Below the pieces are notes generated by a model. It saw nothing but the letters and a program-made list of their open reading frames with translations. It ran no database searches and had not been told where the DNA came from. DNA of 23,073 nucleotides from CAZUZD01 sp964624465 (GTDB taxonomy: Bacteria; Planctomycetota; Planctomycetia; Isosphaerales; Isosphaeraceae): NCBI GenBank assembly GCA_964624465.1, contig CAZUZD010000066.1, forward strand, positions 1-23,073. Direction: 5' to 3'. How positions within the stretch are numbered: the stretch's first letter is position 1; each line of letters starts with the position of its first letter. The position numbers were made by a program, and so were the translations under genes. Positions 7,482 to 15,334 of the stretch are shown piece after piece.

Positions 7482-7889
7482 TCAGGCCTTGCGGAGCAGG
7501 GCGATTTCCTCGGCGCGTCGGCCCTGGCGGGCGGCGTCGTCGTCCCACTCCAGCTCCTCGCCCTCGAGCCAGGCGATGGCCTGGTCGCGGTCGGCCGGCG
7601 CGATGGCGATGCCCTTCTCGGCGTGCCGGACGATGATGCCGACGAAGCCGAGCTTCGCCTCGTCGTCGTCCCAGGCGGCGGCGTCGGCGCCGAACTGGTC
7701 GCGGAGGATGGCCAGGGCCTGCGCCAGCGTGCGCTCGTCGGCCAGGGTCTCGTGCACCTGCTCGACGCTGAGCGGGTTGTCGTCGTCCATCAGCTCGTCG
7801 TAGCGGTCGGCATGGACCAGCTCCATCGCCGCGTCGAGCGCGTCGTGGGCCTCGTCGGTCTCGTAGCTCTTCACACCCCAGTAACCCAC
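7482..7889 (-). CDS. Small acidic protein resembling DUF4259
   Basis: A 135-residue, strongly acidic protein starting MGYWGVKSYETDEAHDALD. This pattern (MGxWG...nDdAlD) is like the N-terminus of DUF4259 proteins, small cytoplasmic proteins of unknown function. The remainder is helical with many Asp/Glu/Ala, including AWDDDEAKLGFVGIIV and EELEWDDDAA. It has no signal peptide or membrane helix. The start is a GTG at 7889 with GGGAG at a spacing of 8. It ends next to the bidirectional hairpin shared with the MBOAT gene and stands alone. The family link rests on the N-terminal motif alone. Confidence 0.75.
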   Translation of the reverse strand: MGYWGVKSYETDEAHDALDAAMELVHADRYDELMDDDNPLSVEQVHETLADERTLAQALAILRDQFGADAAAWDDDEAKLGFVGIIVRHAEKGIAIAPADRDQAIAWLEGEELEWDDDAARQGRRAEEIALLRKA

Positions 7890-8175
7890 GGCGAATGCTC
7901 CCGGTTGAATTTGGACGGGATCTTGAGCGAGGCAAGGACGGATCGATCGCTGGCGGTCCTGGGCGCGTCGGGTCCGCCCCGGAGGCTCGGTCTCCCGTAG
8001 GGCGGATCAGCGGAGCGTCATCCGCCGGGTCCGAACGAGGGCGGGTGCGCGACCCCTGCGATTGGTCCGAGCGAGGCTTCCGACCCATCACGGCGGATGA
8101 CGCTCCGCTGATCCGCCCTACGAGGAGCAGGAAACCACGCGATCTGGCGAAGCCACGAACTGGGGACTCCGGACA
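7890..8175. other. Intergenic region holding the REP-like element
   Basis: About 286 bases between two minus-strand genes, with no credible gene. It is dominated by the inverted REP-like pair at 7996-8122. The rest shows nothing I can name. Confidence 0.5.
7996..8122. repeat. REP/BIME-like element: perfect 32-bp inverted repeat with GTAG-flanked palindromes
   Basis: Bases 7996-8027 are the exact reverse complement of 8091-8122, with 63 bases between. Each arm is itself an imperfect palindrome (GGCGGAT ... ATCCGCC, stem at 8001-8007 with 8020-8026), and GTAG directly precedes the hairpin at 7997-8000; the other arm carries the same GTAG on the minus strand (8121-8118). A GTAG/GGAG tetranucleotide at the foot of a palindrome is the hallmark of REP elements mobilised by RAYT (REP-associated tyrosine) transposases, and two inverted REPs form a BIME. 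The spacer also holds a near-direct repeat, GGTCCGAACGAGG at 8028 and GGTCCGAGCGAGG at about 8065. No RAYT gene is in the window. Confidence 0.7.
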
Positions 8176-8709
8176 CTAGCGGCTCGGGGGCGGCTGGCGC
8201 CCGAGCCGGCCGCGGCTGTTGGTCTGGGGGCCGACCGGCTCGCCGGGCTCGCCGAAGCTGGCCAGGCCGATCGGCGTCGGGCAGTCGAGGTAGATCGCCT
8301 CGACCTGCGACCGGGGCACCAGGTACGACTCGTGGTAGATGCCGAAGTCGTGCTTCCGGCGCATGCGGTCGACGGCGGCGCGCCACCACTCCGAGTGCGG
8401 CGGCCGGTGCGACCAGGCGTCGAGCGCCTCGAAGCTCCGCCAGTACTGGAGCACGCCGTGATGCCGCAGGCCGAAGGCGAAGCGCTCCGAGTGCAGCAGG
8501 CCGGCGCCGTCGCGGTGGGCCGCATCCGCCTCGCGGTCGACGGCGACGGCCAGGCCCCGGGCATAGGCGAGGGCCGTCCAGCGGTGCGCGATGAACCCCA
8601 GGCGCACCAGGCAGAGCTCGGGGACCGACTCGGGCACTCGGGCGATCTGGCGCTGCATGGGAGGACGACGACTCGGGGACGGCGGGCGGCGAGCGGGCCC
8701 GGATCGCAT
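8176..8709 (-). CDS. DUF4188-like protein (monooxygenase-like fold), function unknown
   Basis: The C-terminal part carries the DUF4188 pattern: VLQYWRSFEALDAWSH, then HSEWWRAAVDRMRRKHDFGIYHESYLVP, then EAIYLDCPTPIGLASFG. Family members are about 120-160 residues and are annotated as monooxygenase-like dimeric alpha/beta barrel proteins of unknown substrate. The start is ambiguous. The ATG at 8709 (177 residues) has GGAG 10 bases upstream but adds an Arg/Pro/Ser-rich N-terminus; the ATG at 8658 (160 residues, MQRQIARVP) lies nearer the conserved domain but has no ribosome site. The C-terminus is a short Pro/Arg-rich tail. It is probably cytoplasmic. Its 5' end overlaps the divergent promoter region of the membrane protein gene. 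Confidence 0.8.
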   Translation of the reverse strand: MRSGPARRPPSPSRRPPMQRQIARVPESVPELCLVRLGFIAHRWTALAYARGLAVAVDREADAAHRDGAGLLHSERFAFGLRHHGVLQYWRSFEALDAWSHRPPHSEWWRAAVDRMRRKHDFGIYHESYLVPRSQVEAIYLDCPTPIGLASFGEPGEPVGPQTNSRGRLGRQPPPSR

Positions 8710-8736
8710 CGACGGATCACTCCAATTCGTTAGAAT
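8709..8736 (+). promoter_or_regulatory. Candidate promoter for the membrane protein gene
   Basis: TAGAAT at 8731-8736 matches 5 of 6 -10 positions and sits in a local AT-rich patch; TCGACG at 8709-8714, 16 bases upstream, matches 4 of 6 -35 positions. It is about 45 bases from the ATG at 8781 and overlaps the start of the divergent DUF4188-like gene. Confidence 0.35.
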
Positions 8737-8780
8737 ACCCACCCGACGGCCCTCCCGACCAGAGGCTGAGGACGCTGACC

Positions 8781-9422
8781 ATGCCGCGCGCTGTCCCGCT
8801 CCCTGCGCCTGCGTCGCTGCCGCCCGGATCGGGTGCGGCGCCGGCCGACTCGCCGGCGCTGACCCTCTTCGACGGCATGGTCCTGGTCGCCGCCCTGGCG
8901 CCCGGCCTGACCCTGAGCCGGGCACTGTGGGCCGTCCTGCCCTGGCCGTGGGTGGGGAATCTCCCCGAGGTGATCCTGGCGGGGCTGAGCCTCGGACTGC
9001 TGCTGGCCGCGCCGTTCGTGCTCGGCGGGTCGCTGGCCCTGGTCGGCCTGCGGCTGCGGCAGGCGGGGGCCAATCTCCGCGCCGTGATCGGCGAGCCGGG
9101 GACGGCGGCCGGCGTGGCGGTGGGCGCCGGCGTGCTACTGGGCGTGCTCATGCTCGCCCCGCTGGCCCTGCTCGACCCCTGGCGGACCCACCTGCTGAGC
9201 GGCCGGATCCCCTGGCCAGGGGGGACGCAATTGCTGGCCTGGGTCGCCGTGGCCGTCCCGATGCTCGGCGCCGCCGTCGCATCCGCCTGGCTCAGCCTCT
9301 GGGCCGGCGGCCGCTGGCGGGCGCGCCCGACCTGGACCGACCGCGCCGGCCGCCTCTGCGGCGCCTACTGGCTGCTGGCGACCCCGTTCCTGGGCGCCCT
9401 GCTGCTGCGCGATCTCGCCTGA
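8781..9422 (+). CDS. Membrane protein with about five transmembrane segments, function unknown
   Basis: A 213-residue protein with a Pro/Ala-rich N-terminus of about 27 residues and hydrophobic stretches at about 33-52, 60-88, 108-132, 150-175 and 193-210. No charged residue stands out as catalytic, and I do not recognise the family. GAGGA lies upstream of the ATG at 8781 with suitable spacing. The gene is divergent from the DUF4188-like gene and converges on the inositol-phosphatase-like gene with 17 bases between the stops. Its function cannot be inferred from context. Confidence 0.75.
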   Translation: MPRAVPLPAPASLPPGSGAAPADSPALTLFDGMVLVAALAPGLTLSRALWAVLPWPWVGNLPEVILAGLSLGLLLAAPFVLGGSLALVGLRLRQAGANLRAVIGEPGTAAGVAVGAGVLLGVLMLAPLALLDPWRTHLLSGRIPWPGGTQLLAWVAVAVPMLGAAVASAWLSLWAGGRWRARPTWTDRAGRLCGAYWLLATPFLGALLLRDLA

Positions 9423-9439
9423 ACCCGGCTCCGGCTCGC

Positions 9440-10222
9440 TCAGAGCCGCCGGACCATCGCCCGCAGCGCCGCCAGCCGGCCCGGCGGGGCGATGATCGTG
9501 GGGTGCTGCACCGGGGTGCGGGCGACGAACTCGGCGGCCGTGAGGTCGTCGCCGTCGATCGTGCCGAACCGGCAGCCGGCCTCGCTGGCGATCACGGCGC
9601 CGGCGGCCAGGTCGTGCGCCTGCTCGCCCAGGAACACCGAGGCCCGCAGCCGGCCGCTGGCGACGAACGCCAGCTCGGCGCAGGCCGAGCCCAGGTCGCG
9701 GATCCGGCCCGGCAGGCTCCGGGGGTCGACGACCCGCAGCGCGTTCGTCGAGGCGCTCACGTTGTCGTGGCTGTGGAACGCCGCGGCATCGGTCGCCTCG
9801 ATCCGCTGGCCGTCGAGCCAGGCCCCCTGCCCCTGCACGGCCCAGAACAGCTCGTGCACCGGCGGCACGGCGATCACGCCCAGCACCGGCACGTCGCCGT
9901 CGAGTAGCCCGATGCTGATGCACCAGAGCGGCAGCCGGTGCACCAGGTTGCCCGTGCCGTCGATTGGGTCGATGCACCACCGCCGGGGCCCGGCGCCGCC
10001 GCCGGCGGCGTACTCCTCGCCGGTCAGGCCGTCGTCGGGGTAGGCGGCGGCGATCCGCTCGCGGATCAGGCGCTCGAGGTCGAGATCGAGGTCGGTGACG
10101 AAGCTCTCGTTGGCCTTCTCCTGGGGCGAGATCGAGGCCGCGCGGGCCCTGGCGATCGCGGCCGTCTCGGTGGCCAGGGCCCTGGCAAACTCCAGCTCGG
10201 CAGCGTACGAAGGCGACGGCAT
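9440..10222 (-). CDS. Inositol-monophosphatase-family phosphatase
   Basis: A 260-residue Mg-dependent, Li-sensitive-type phosphatase of the FIG/IMPase superfamily. The metal-binding motifs are intact: TGEE at 67-70, the DPIDGT motif at 85-90 within WCIDPIDGTGN, and a C-terminal HDLAAG at 203-208, where WDxAAG is usual. The substrate could be inositol-1-phosphate, histidinol phosphate or PAP-like bisphosphates; the sequence does not decide this. The ATG at 10222 follows GAGG at a spacing of about 10 and gives a normal family length; the frame is open to 10294 but adds no conserved sequence. It is 127 bp downstream of the large HEAT-repeat gene on the same strand and might be cotranscribed. It has no signal peptide. 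Confidence 0.9.
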   Translation of the reverse strand: MPSPSYAAELEFARALATETAAIARARAASISPQEKANESFVTDLDLDLERLIRERIAAAYPDDGLTGEEYAAGGGAGPRRWCIDPIDGTGNLVHRLPLWCISIGLLDGDVPVLGVIAVPPVHELFWAVQGQGAWLDGQRIEATDAAAFHSHDNVSASTNALRVVDPRSLPGRIRDLGSACAELAFVASGRLRASVFLGEQAHDLAAGAVIASEAGCRFGTIDGDDLTAAEFVARTPVQHPTIIAPPGRLAALRAMVRRL

Positions 10223-10349
10223 GCGAACGGCCTCGGGGTCACGGACGGGAACTCGTGCGGGGCCCGGACACATCCGCCGGGCGGTCGGCACCACTCTAGT
10301 GCCCGGCTCGAACCCCCGGCAAGCGGAGTTGCCCGCCGGCCCGGCCCGC

Positions 10350-13300
10350 TCAGGGGCCGCCCGGGGCCGCCGCCGGCTTGAGCCGGGCGCCGTTGATCCA
10401 GTCCAGCAGCACGCGATAGGAGTCGCTGTCGGCCTCGAACCGGACGCCGCCCGAGTGCGCCTCGATGTTCGGGTCGTTCTGGGCCTCGGCCTCCTCGGCC
10501 GACTCCCAGGTCGGCTTCCGCAGCAGCAGGCTGGACGCCGGGTTGACCAGGTTCACGACCCGCAGCGCCGAGCGGTAGTTCGCCCGCACCCGGTCGTCGG
10601 TCCAGGCCCCGGAGTCATCGGGCCCGACCAGCCGGAGGATCGTGTGCGAGCGGTGGCAGCCGACGCAGCTCTGACCGTCCTCGGACGCCGTGGCCAGCAC
10701 GGGCAGCACCCGGGCCCGGAAGAACGCGAGATCGAGGCCCTCCGCCGAGGCGTCCGCGCCGCTGGACTGGCCGCGGGTCTTGAGCAGGGCCGTGGCGATG
10801 TCGCGCTGGCGGGCGTTGTCCGAGGCGGCCAGGGTCGTCAGGGCCTCGGCCACCGCCGGGTTCTGCACCAGGGTCGGGTGGGCCTGGATCGCCTGCAACG
10901 CCCGCTCGCGCACGCCGCGGTCCGCGTCGGCCAGCGAGTCGGCCACCACGCCGACCAGCCGCAGGTCGGCCGCGTACGGCTTCGAGCCGGCGATCGCCTC
11001 CAGCAGGGCGCTCCGATGCGCCGGCGTCGCATCCTCGAGCGCCGCCTTCAGCGCCTTCTCGGGCACCAGGCCGCGATGATCCAGGGCCAGCCGCAGGGCG
11101 GCCAGGCGGGGGCTGACGGCGGGATCGGCCAGCGCCTCGCGGATCGTGCGGGCGGTGTCGGCCTCGGCCCGCAGCGCCTCGAACCTCCCCAGCGCGGCCA
11201 GCGCCTCGGTCCGCACGGCGGGGGCCGGGTCGGTCAGCCCCTGGCGAACGAGCGCCGCATGCTCGGTGCCGTCGACGGGCCCCCAGCGGCCAAGCACCCC
11301 GAGCGCCGCGGCGCGGCCCTCGGGCTGGTCGGAGGTGGCGAGCCCGGCGATCACGGCATCGAGCGGTGGGTCGGCCCTGCCGGGCGTGACGGCCACCGGG
11401 AACTCCTTCAGTTGCAACCCGGCCCACTCGCGCACGCCGGCATCGGCATCCCCCAGCCGGGCCAGCACGGCGCGGGCGAGCGTGGCGTCCTTCGAGCCGC
11501 GCACGGTGATGAGTCCCTGGAGGGCGAGGCGGCGGGTCGTCGGATCGGCATGGTCGAGGGTGCGCACCAGGGCGCTGGCGACGGCCGGGACGGCCTCGTC
11601 GTAGAACAGGGTCGGCTCGGTGTCGTTGCCGATGCGGCCCTCGCGCACCGCCGGCCGCTCGTGGAACTCGGACAGGGCCCGCAGCGCCCCGTCGCGCTGG
11701 AGGGCATTGCCGCCCTCGATGGCCGCGACGAACTTGCGGCCCAGGCGGTTGACGGTCGCGTGCTGGGCGTCGATCACCCGCTCGCGGTCGGCTTCCTTCG
11801 CCAGGGCGGGCGTCCAGTGGTTGAACAGGTAGCGGATGTTCTCGTCGGCCAGGATGTAGAGCGCCTCGGTCAGGTTCCGGCGGACCCACCGGTGCGCGGG
11901 CGTGCCGATCCGGACGAGGAAGGCGTCCTCGATCCGCTCGCGCAGCGCCAGATCGCTGGTCCAGTACCACCAGCGCCAGAGGCCCTTGACCGCCTGCATG
12001 GCGACGACCGGGTCGCCGTCGTCGAGCCGCTTCAGGAGGGCGTCGGCCAGGTCGGTCTCGCGCGAGAGGTCGCGGAAGTGGGCGGCGAACAGCCGGGTGG
12101 CGCCGCGGCGGGTGCGGTCGTCGGGCGACTCCAGCGCGGCCTCGATCGCGGTGACGAAGTGCACCTGGTCGAGCGTCAGGGTCGGACCCTGGCTCGCGTT
12201 GAGCCGGTTCCCGATCCGCCGCAGCGCCTCGGCCGCCGCGCGGCGGACGAGCTTGCTCTCGTCCCCGAGCCGGCCGACCAGCGTGGCCACCGCCGTGCGA
12301 TCGCCCACACGGCCGAGTGCATTGCAGGCGGCGAACCGGACCAGCGGCAGCTCGGCCTGGGCCTCGCGGAGCACCTGGGCGGCCAGGTCGGTGTCGATCG
12401 GGTCCCAGATCGTCTCCAGGTCGCGGATGATCGTGGCCGCCGATTCCGTGCGGAGCCGGTTCACCTGCGGGCCGAGCGGACCGTCCCAGCCGGTGCGGCC
12501 GGCGTCCCGGGGGGCGGGGCCGGGGTACAGGCGTGACAGGGCCATGAGCGCCCACTGGGTCTCGCGGAACGGGGTGCGGAACTGTTCATACGGGTTCGGG
12601 TCGAGCCAGCCGCCGAACTCGTCCTGCGACTTGAGCAGGGCCACCACCCCGCGCCGCACCGCCGGGTGGTCGGCGCCGTAGCCGGCCAGGGCCAGGGCGA
12701 ACAGCGACTCGCCGGTCTGCATCTCGGTGATCGCCGCGTCGGGCTCGAACTTCACCGACCAGTTGCCGTCGGGGCGCTGGAGCTCCAGCAGCCGCTTGCA
12801 GTTGGCGGCGATCCGGTCGGCGTGCACCTGCTTGTCGATCCGGCACAGGCCGATGGTCTGCGCGGCCAGGTCGCGGGTGTTCGAGGGCTCGCCGGTGGTG
12901 ATCAGCTTGCCCACCAGATCGCGGGTCGCCAGGGCCGACTCCGAGTCGGTGCGGCGGCCGATGGCGTCGAGCTGCCGCCAGGCGTCGGCGGCGACCTTGT
13001 AGCGGCTCACCGGGTTGTTGCCGTTGGACTCGTCGGGCGCGATCGTCTCGCGGCCCTCGTAGTACAGCTTCAGGAAGGCGGCGATCTCGCCGTGCAGGAT
13101 GTCGCGATGCGGGCCGCCCAGCAGCTCCTCGGCGTCCATCACGATCGTCGAGAGCCGCCCCAGCACGTTCGCCGGCGCCGGGATCATGCGGGCCCAGACC
13201 GCCCCGTCGTGCCCGTACAGCGGCACCGGGTTGTTCGCCAGCCGCTCGGTGAGGAACTGCAACGCGAACGGCTGGTCGTTGGCGTAGCCGTTGCCGATCG

Positions 13301-14327
13301 CCTCGATCGCCGACTGGGTGGTGAAGTGGGTCGGGTGGCAGGCCAGGCAGGTCGAGGTCTCGTGGTGCGGGTTGGCGACGCGGTCGGTCGGGTGTCCGCG
13401 CCGGGGGGTATTCGCGTGCCAGCTATCGCCCGAGGCGAGCTGGAACGGCAGCGCCGTGCGCACGGCCTGGCGGGCGGCGTCGGCCACCGCCTCGGGCGTG
13501 GCCGCGTCCCCCTTCAGGTAGGGCGGCACGGGGAACCGGCGGGTGCGGAGCTGATACTCGGGGTGGCAGGCGTCGACGAGGACGTAATACGTCCCCTTCG
13601 TGAGCACCCGGGTCGTGAACTTGTTCGCCCCCGGCCGCGGCGGCTTCTCGCGCTGGAGGCTCTGGGGGTCGATCCCCTGCGTGTACTCGACCGGCTGTCC
13701 GTCCTTGAGCTGATAGATGCGGACGTCGGGCGGTACGTCGCGGTCGACGAATTCGAGGCCGAAGTCCACCAGGCTCGGCGTGTCTCCGTCGTAGTCGAAC
13801 CGGAACCAGTCGCGGCCGGCGGTCGACTCGGCCTCGGTCGGCAGATCCCCTTGGGGGAACTCGGGGCGGTCGTCGGCCAGGCCGTAGACGGTGCGGCCGA
13901 GGGTGAGCGGGTTGGCCGTCTGCGGGGTGTCGTTCGGCTCGGCCTCGAAGGCGACCGCGTCGTCGTCGCCGGCCGTCAGCTCGACGACCCCGACGACGAA
14001 CGCCGCGGGCCGTTCGAGCGCCCGGTCGGCGTCGAGCGTGATCGCTCCCGCCTGTCCGGCGGGCTGGCGGTAGGTGACGGTCAGGTCGGGGTCGCCCCCG
14101 TGCAGCCGTTTTCCATGCGTGCCGTCGCCGAACCGGACGGTCGCCTGCACCGAGCCCGCCGCCGCCAGGTGGCCGGGCTGGTCGAGGCTGACGACGATCG
14201 AGAGCAGGCGGTCGCGCGGGCTGGCGGCGACCGGCAGCGACCAGGAACCGCCCGGTTCGACCCGGCCCGACTCGCGGGCGACGGCCCCCTGGGCGATGAC
14301 GAGCGTGCAGAGCAGTCCGGCGAGCAT
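10350..14327 (-). CDS. Exported multi-domain di-haem HEAT-repeat protein (PPC, cyclase-like, HEAT, planctomycete cytochrome c)
   Basis: A 1325-residue protein beginning with a short signal peptide (MLAGLLCTLVIAQGAVA). From about residue 125 to 265 there is a PPC-like beta domain (EPNDTPQTANPL ... WFRFDYDGD ... TKGTYYVLVDA). A haem-binding CLACH lies at 327-331. From about 510 to 600 it resembles terpenoid cyclase / squalene-cyclase-like alpha repeats (LLELQRPDGNWS ... LLKSQDEFGGWLDP ... ETQWALMALSRLYPG). A long series of HEAT-like repeats follows (about 630-1190). The C-terminal 120 residues form a planctomycete-type cytochrome c domain with CVGCH at 1221-1225 and a late DWINGARL. It probably works in the periplasm, with electron transfer or protein binding as possible roles. 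CGGAG precedes the ATG at 14327. It lies 56 bp downstream of the exported methyltransferase and is probably in its operon. Confidence 0.88.
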   Translation of the reverse strand: MLAGLLCTLVIAQGAVARESGRVEPGGSWSLPVAASPRDRLLSIVVSLDQPGHLAAAGSVQATVRFGDGTHGKRLHGGDPDLTVTYRQPAGQAGAITLDADRALERPAAFVVGVVELTAGDDDAVAFEAEPNDTPQTANPLTLGRTVYGLADDRPEFPQGDLPTEAESTAGRDWFRFDYDGDTPSLVDFGLEFVDRDVPPDVRIYQLKDGQPVEYTQGIDPQSLQREKPPRPGANKFTTRVLTKGTYYVLVDACHPEYQLRTRRFPVPPYLKGDAATPEAVADAARQAVRTALPFQLASGDSWHANTPRRGHPTDRVANPHHETSTCLACHPTHFTTQSAIEAIGNGYANDQPFALQFLTERLANNPVPLYGHDGAVWARMIPAPANVLGRLSTIVMDAEELLGGPHRDILHGEIAAFLKLYYEGRETIAPDESNGNNPVSRYKVAADAWRQLDAIGRRTDSESALATRDLVGKLITTGEPSNTRDLAAQTIGLCRIDKQVHADRIAANCKRLLELQRPDGNWSVKFEPDAAITEMQTGESLFALALAGYGADHPAVRRGVVALLKSQDEFGGWLDPNPYEQFRTPFRETQWALMALSRLYPGPAPRDAGRTGWDGPLGPQVNRLRTESAATIIRDLETIWDPIDTDLAAQVLREAQAELPLVRFAACNALGRVGDRTAVATLVGRLGDESKLVRRAAAEALRRIGNRLNASQGPTLTLDQVHFVTAIEAALESPDDRTRRGATRLFAAHFRDLSRETDLADALLKRLDDGDPVVAMQAVKGLWRWWYWTSDLALRERIEDAFLVRIGTPAHRWVRRNLTEALYILADENIRYLFNHWTPALAKEADRERVIDAQHATVNRLGRKFVAAIEGGNALQRDGALRALSEFHERPAVREGRIGNDTEPTLFYDEAVPAVASALVRTLDHADPTTRRLALQGLITVRGSKDATLARAVLARLGDADAGVREWAGLQLKEFPVAVTPGRADPPLDAVIAGLATSDQPEGRAAALGVLGRWGPVDGTEHAALVRQGLTDPAPAVRTEALAALGRFEALRAEADTARTIREALADPAVSPRLAALRLALDHRGLVPEKALKAALEDATPAHRSALLEAIAGSKPYAADLRLVGVVADSLADADRGVRERALQAIQAHPTLVQNPAVAEALTTLAASDNARQRDIATALLKTRGQSSGADASAEGLDLAFFRARVLPVLATASEDGQSCVGCHRSHTILRLVGPDDSGAWTDDRVRANYRSALRVVNLVNPASSLLLRKPTWESAEEAEAQNDPNIEAHSGGVRFEADSDSYRVLLDWINGARLKPAAAPGGP

Positions 14328-14383
14328 GGGGCGGGCTCCGGGGGAGGCCGGGCGGGGCGAGGAGGGCGGTGCGGGCGGGTCGC

Positions 14384-15235
14384 TCAGCCGGCCTTGCGGG
14401 CGGGCGTGGCCGCCGGGTCGGCGGGCTTCGCGGGGTCGGCGGCGGGCTTCTCGAAGATCAGGATGTGCTGCCAGGGCAGGAAGTCGTGGCGCTCCTTGAG
14501 GCGGAAGCCCAGCGGCTCGACCTCCTTGCGGACCTGGGCGACCGACATCTTGTGCTCGGGCTTGATCGGCACGTCCGGGTCCTCGGCGCGGAACTCGACG
14601 AAGACGATCCGGCCCCCGGGCTTCAGCGCCTGTTTCCAGCCCTTCAGCGCCGTCTCGGGGTCGGAGCACTCGTGGTACACGTCGACCAGCAGGATCAGGT
14701 CGACCTGGCCCTCGGGCAGCTTCGGGTCGGTCTGGGTGCAGAGGATCGGCTTGACGTTGGTGATGCCCTGCTCGCGGAGGTTCGTCTTGAGCATGGCGAT
14801 CATCTGCGGCTGCACGTCGGTGGCCAGCACGACCCCCTTGGGCCCGACCCGCTCGGCCAGCCGCATGCTCGTGTAGCCGGCGCCGGCGCCGACGTCGGCC
14901 ACGGTCATGCCGGGCTGGATGCCCAGGGCGTCGATCATCTTCTCGGGCTGCTCCTCGACCTCGCGCTCGGGCCGGAACAGCCATTCGACGCCAAGGTAGC
15001 TCATGACGTCGGCGATCGGCCGGCCCATGTAGTCGGGGTGGCCGTCGGGCCCGAGCCGGGGTCGCCGCAGCGGCTTCTTGGCCTTCGCCTTCGGCGGCGT
15101 CGCGTCCGGCTCCTGGGTGCCGGCGTCGGCGGGCGGGGCCTCCTGGGCGGGCGCGGCGGGACCCGGCAGGAGCAGCGCCAGCAGCAGCAGGCACGACCGC
15201 CCGGGGGCGTGGCGGGGGGAACGGGTGGGCAGCAC
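14384..15235 (-). CDS. Exported class I SAM-dependent methyltransferase-like protein
   Basis: A 283-residue protein with a signal peptide (basic N-terminus, then SCLLLLALLLPGPAAPA, probable cleavage near residue 30), followed by an Ala/Pro/Lys linker. The methyltransferase core has YMGRPIADVMSYLGVEWLFR, motif I VADVGAGAGYTS (112-123), ATDVQPQM, a VDVYHE segment at 184-189 and LKPGGRIVFVEF. This family often carries signal peptides in planctomycetes as I recall, but SAM is normally cytoplasmic, so its activity after export is uncertain. The C-terminus is a Pro/Ala/Lys tail. The GTG at 15235 has a strong GGGAGG 7 bases upstream. It precedes the di-haem HEAT gene by 56 bp and follows the HAD phosphatase gene after 99 bp, all on the same strand. 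Confidence 0.88.
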   Translation of the reverse strand: MLPTRSPRHAPGRSCLLLLALLLPGPAAPAQEAPPADAGTQEPDATPPKAKAKKPLRRPRLGPDGHPDYMGRPIADVMSYLGVEWLFRPEREVEEQPEKMIDALGIQPGMTVADVGAGAGYTSMRLAERVGPKGVVLATDVQPQMIAMLKTNLREQGITNVKPILCTQTDPKLPEGQVDLILLVDVYHECSDPETALKGWKQALKPGGRIVFVEFRAEDPDVPIKPEHKMSVAQVRKEVEPLGFRLKERHDFLPWQHILIFEKPAADPAKPADPAATPARKAG

Positions 15236-15334
15236 GGGGGGCCTCCCTGGCGAGCGGGGCGATCCTGGGGCGGACGAATGGTCCCGCGATCGTAAACCAG
15301 CGGCCCGACCCCTCGCCAGTTCGCAGCCGCCGGC

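Noticed and set aside
10095..12536. An 813-residue plus-strand open frame opposite the HEAT-repeat gene
   Set aside because: It covers coding sequence with recognised repeats and a haem site on the other strand and has no domain of its own.
14328..15194. Upstream extension of the HEAT-repeat frame
   Set aside because: It overlaps the methyltransferase gene in another frame, and the ATG at 14327 directly gives a signal peptide with a ribosome site.
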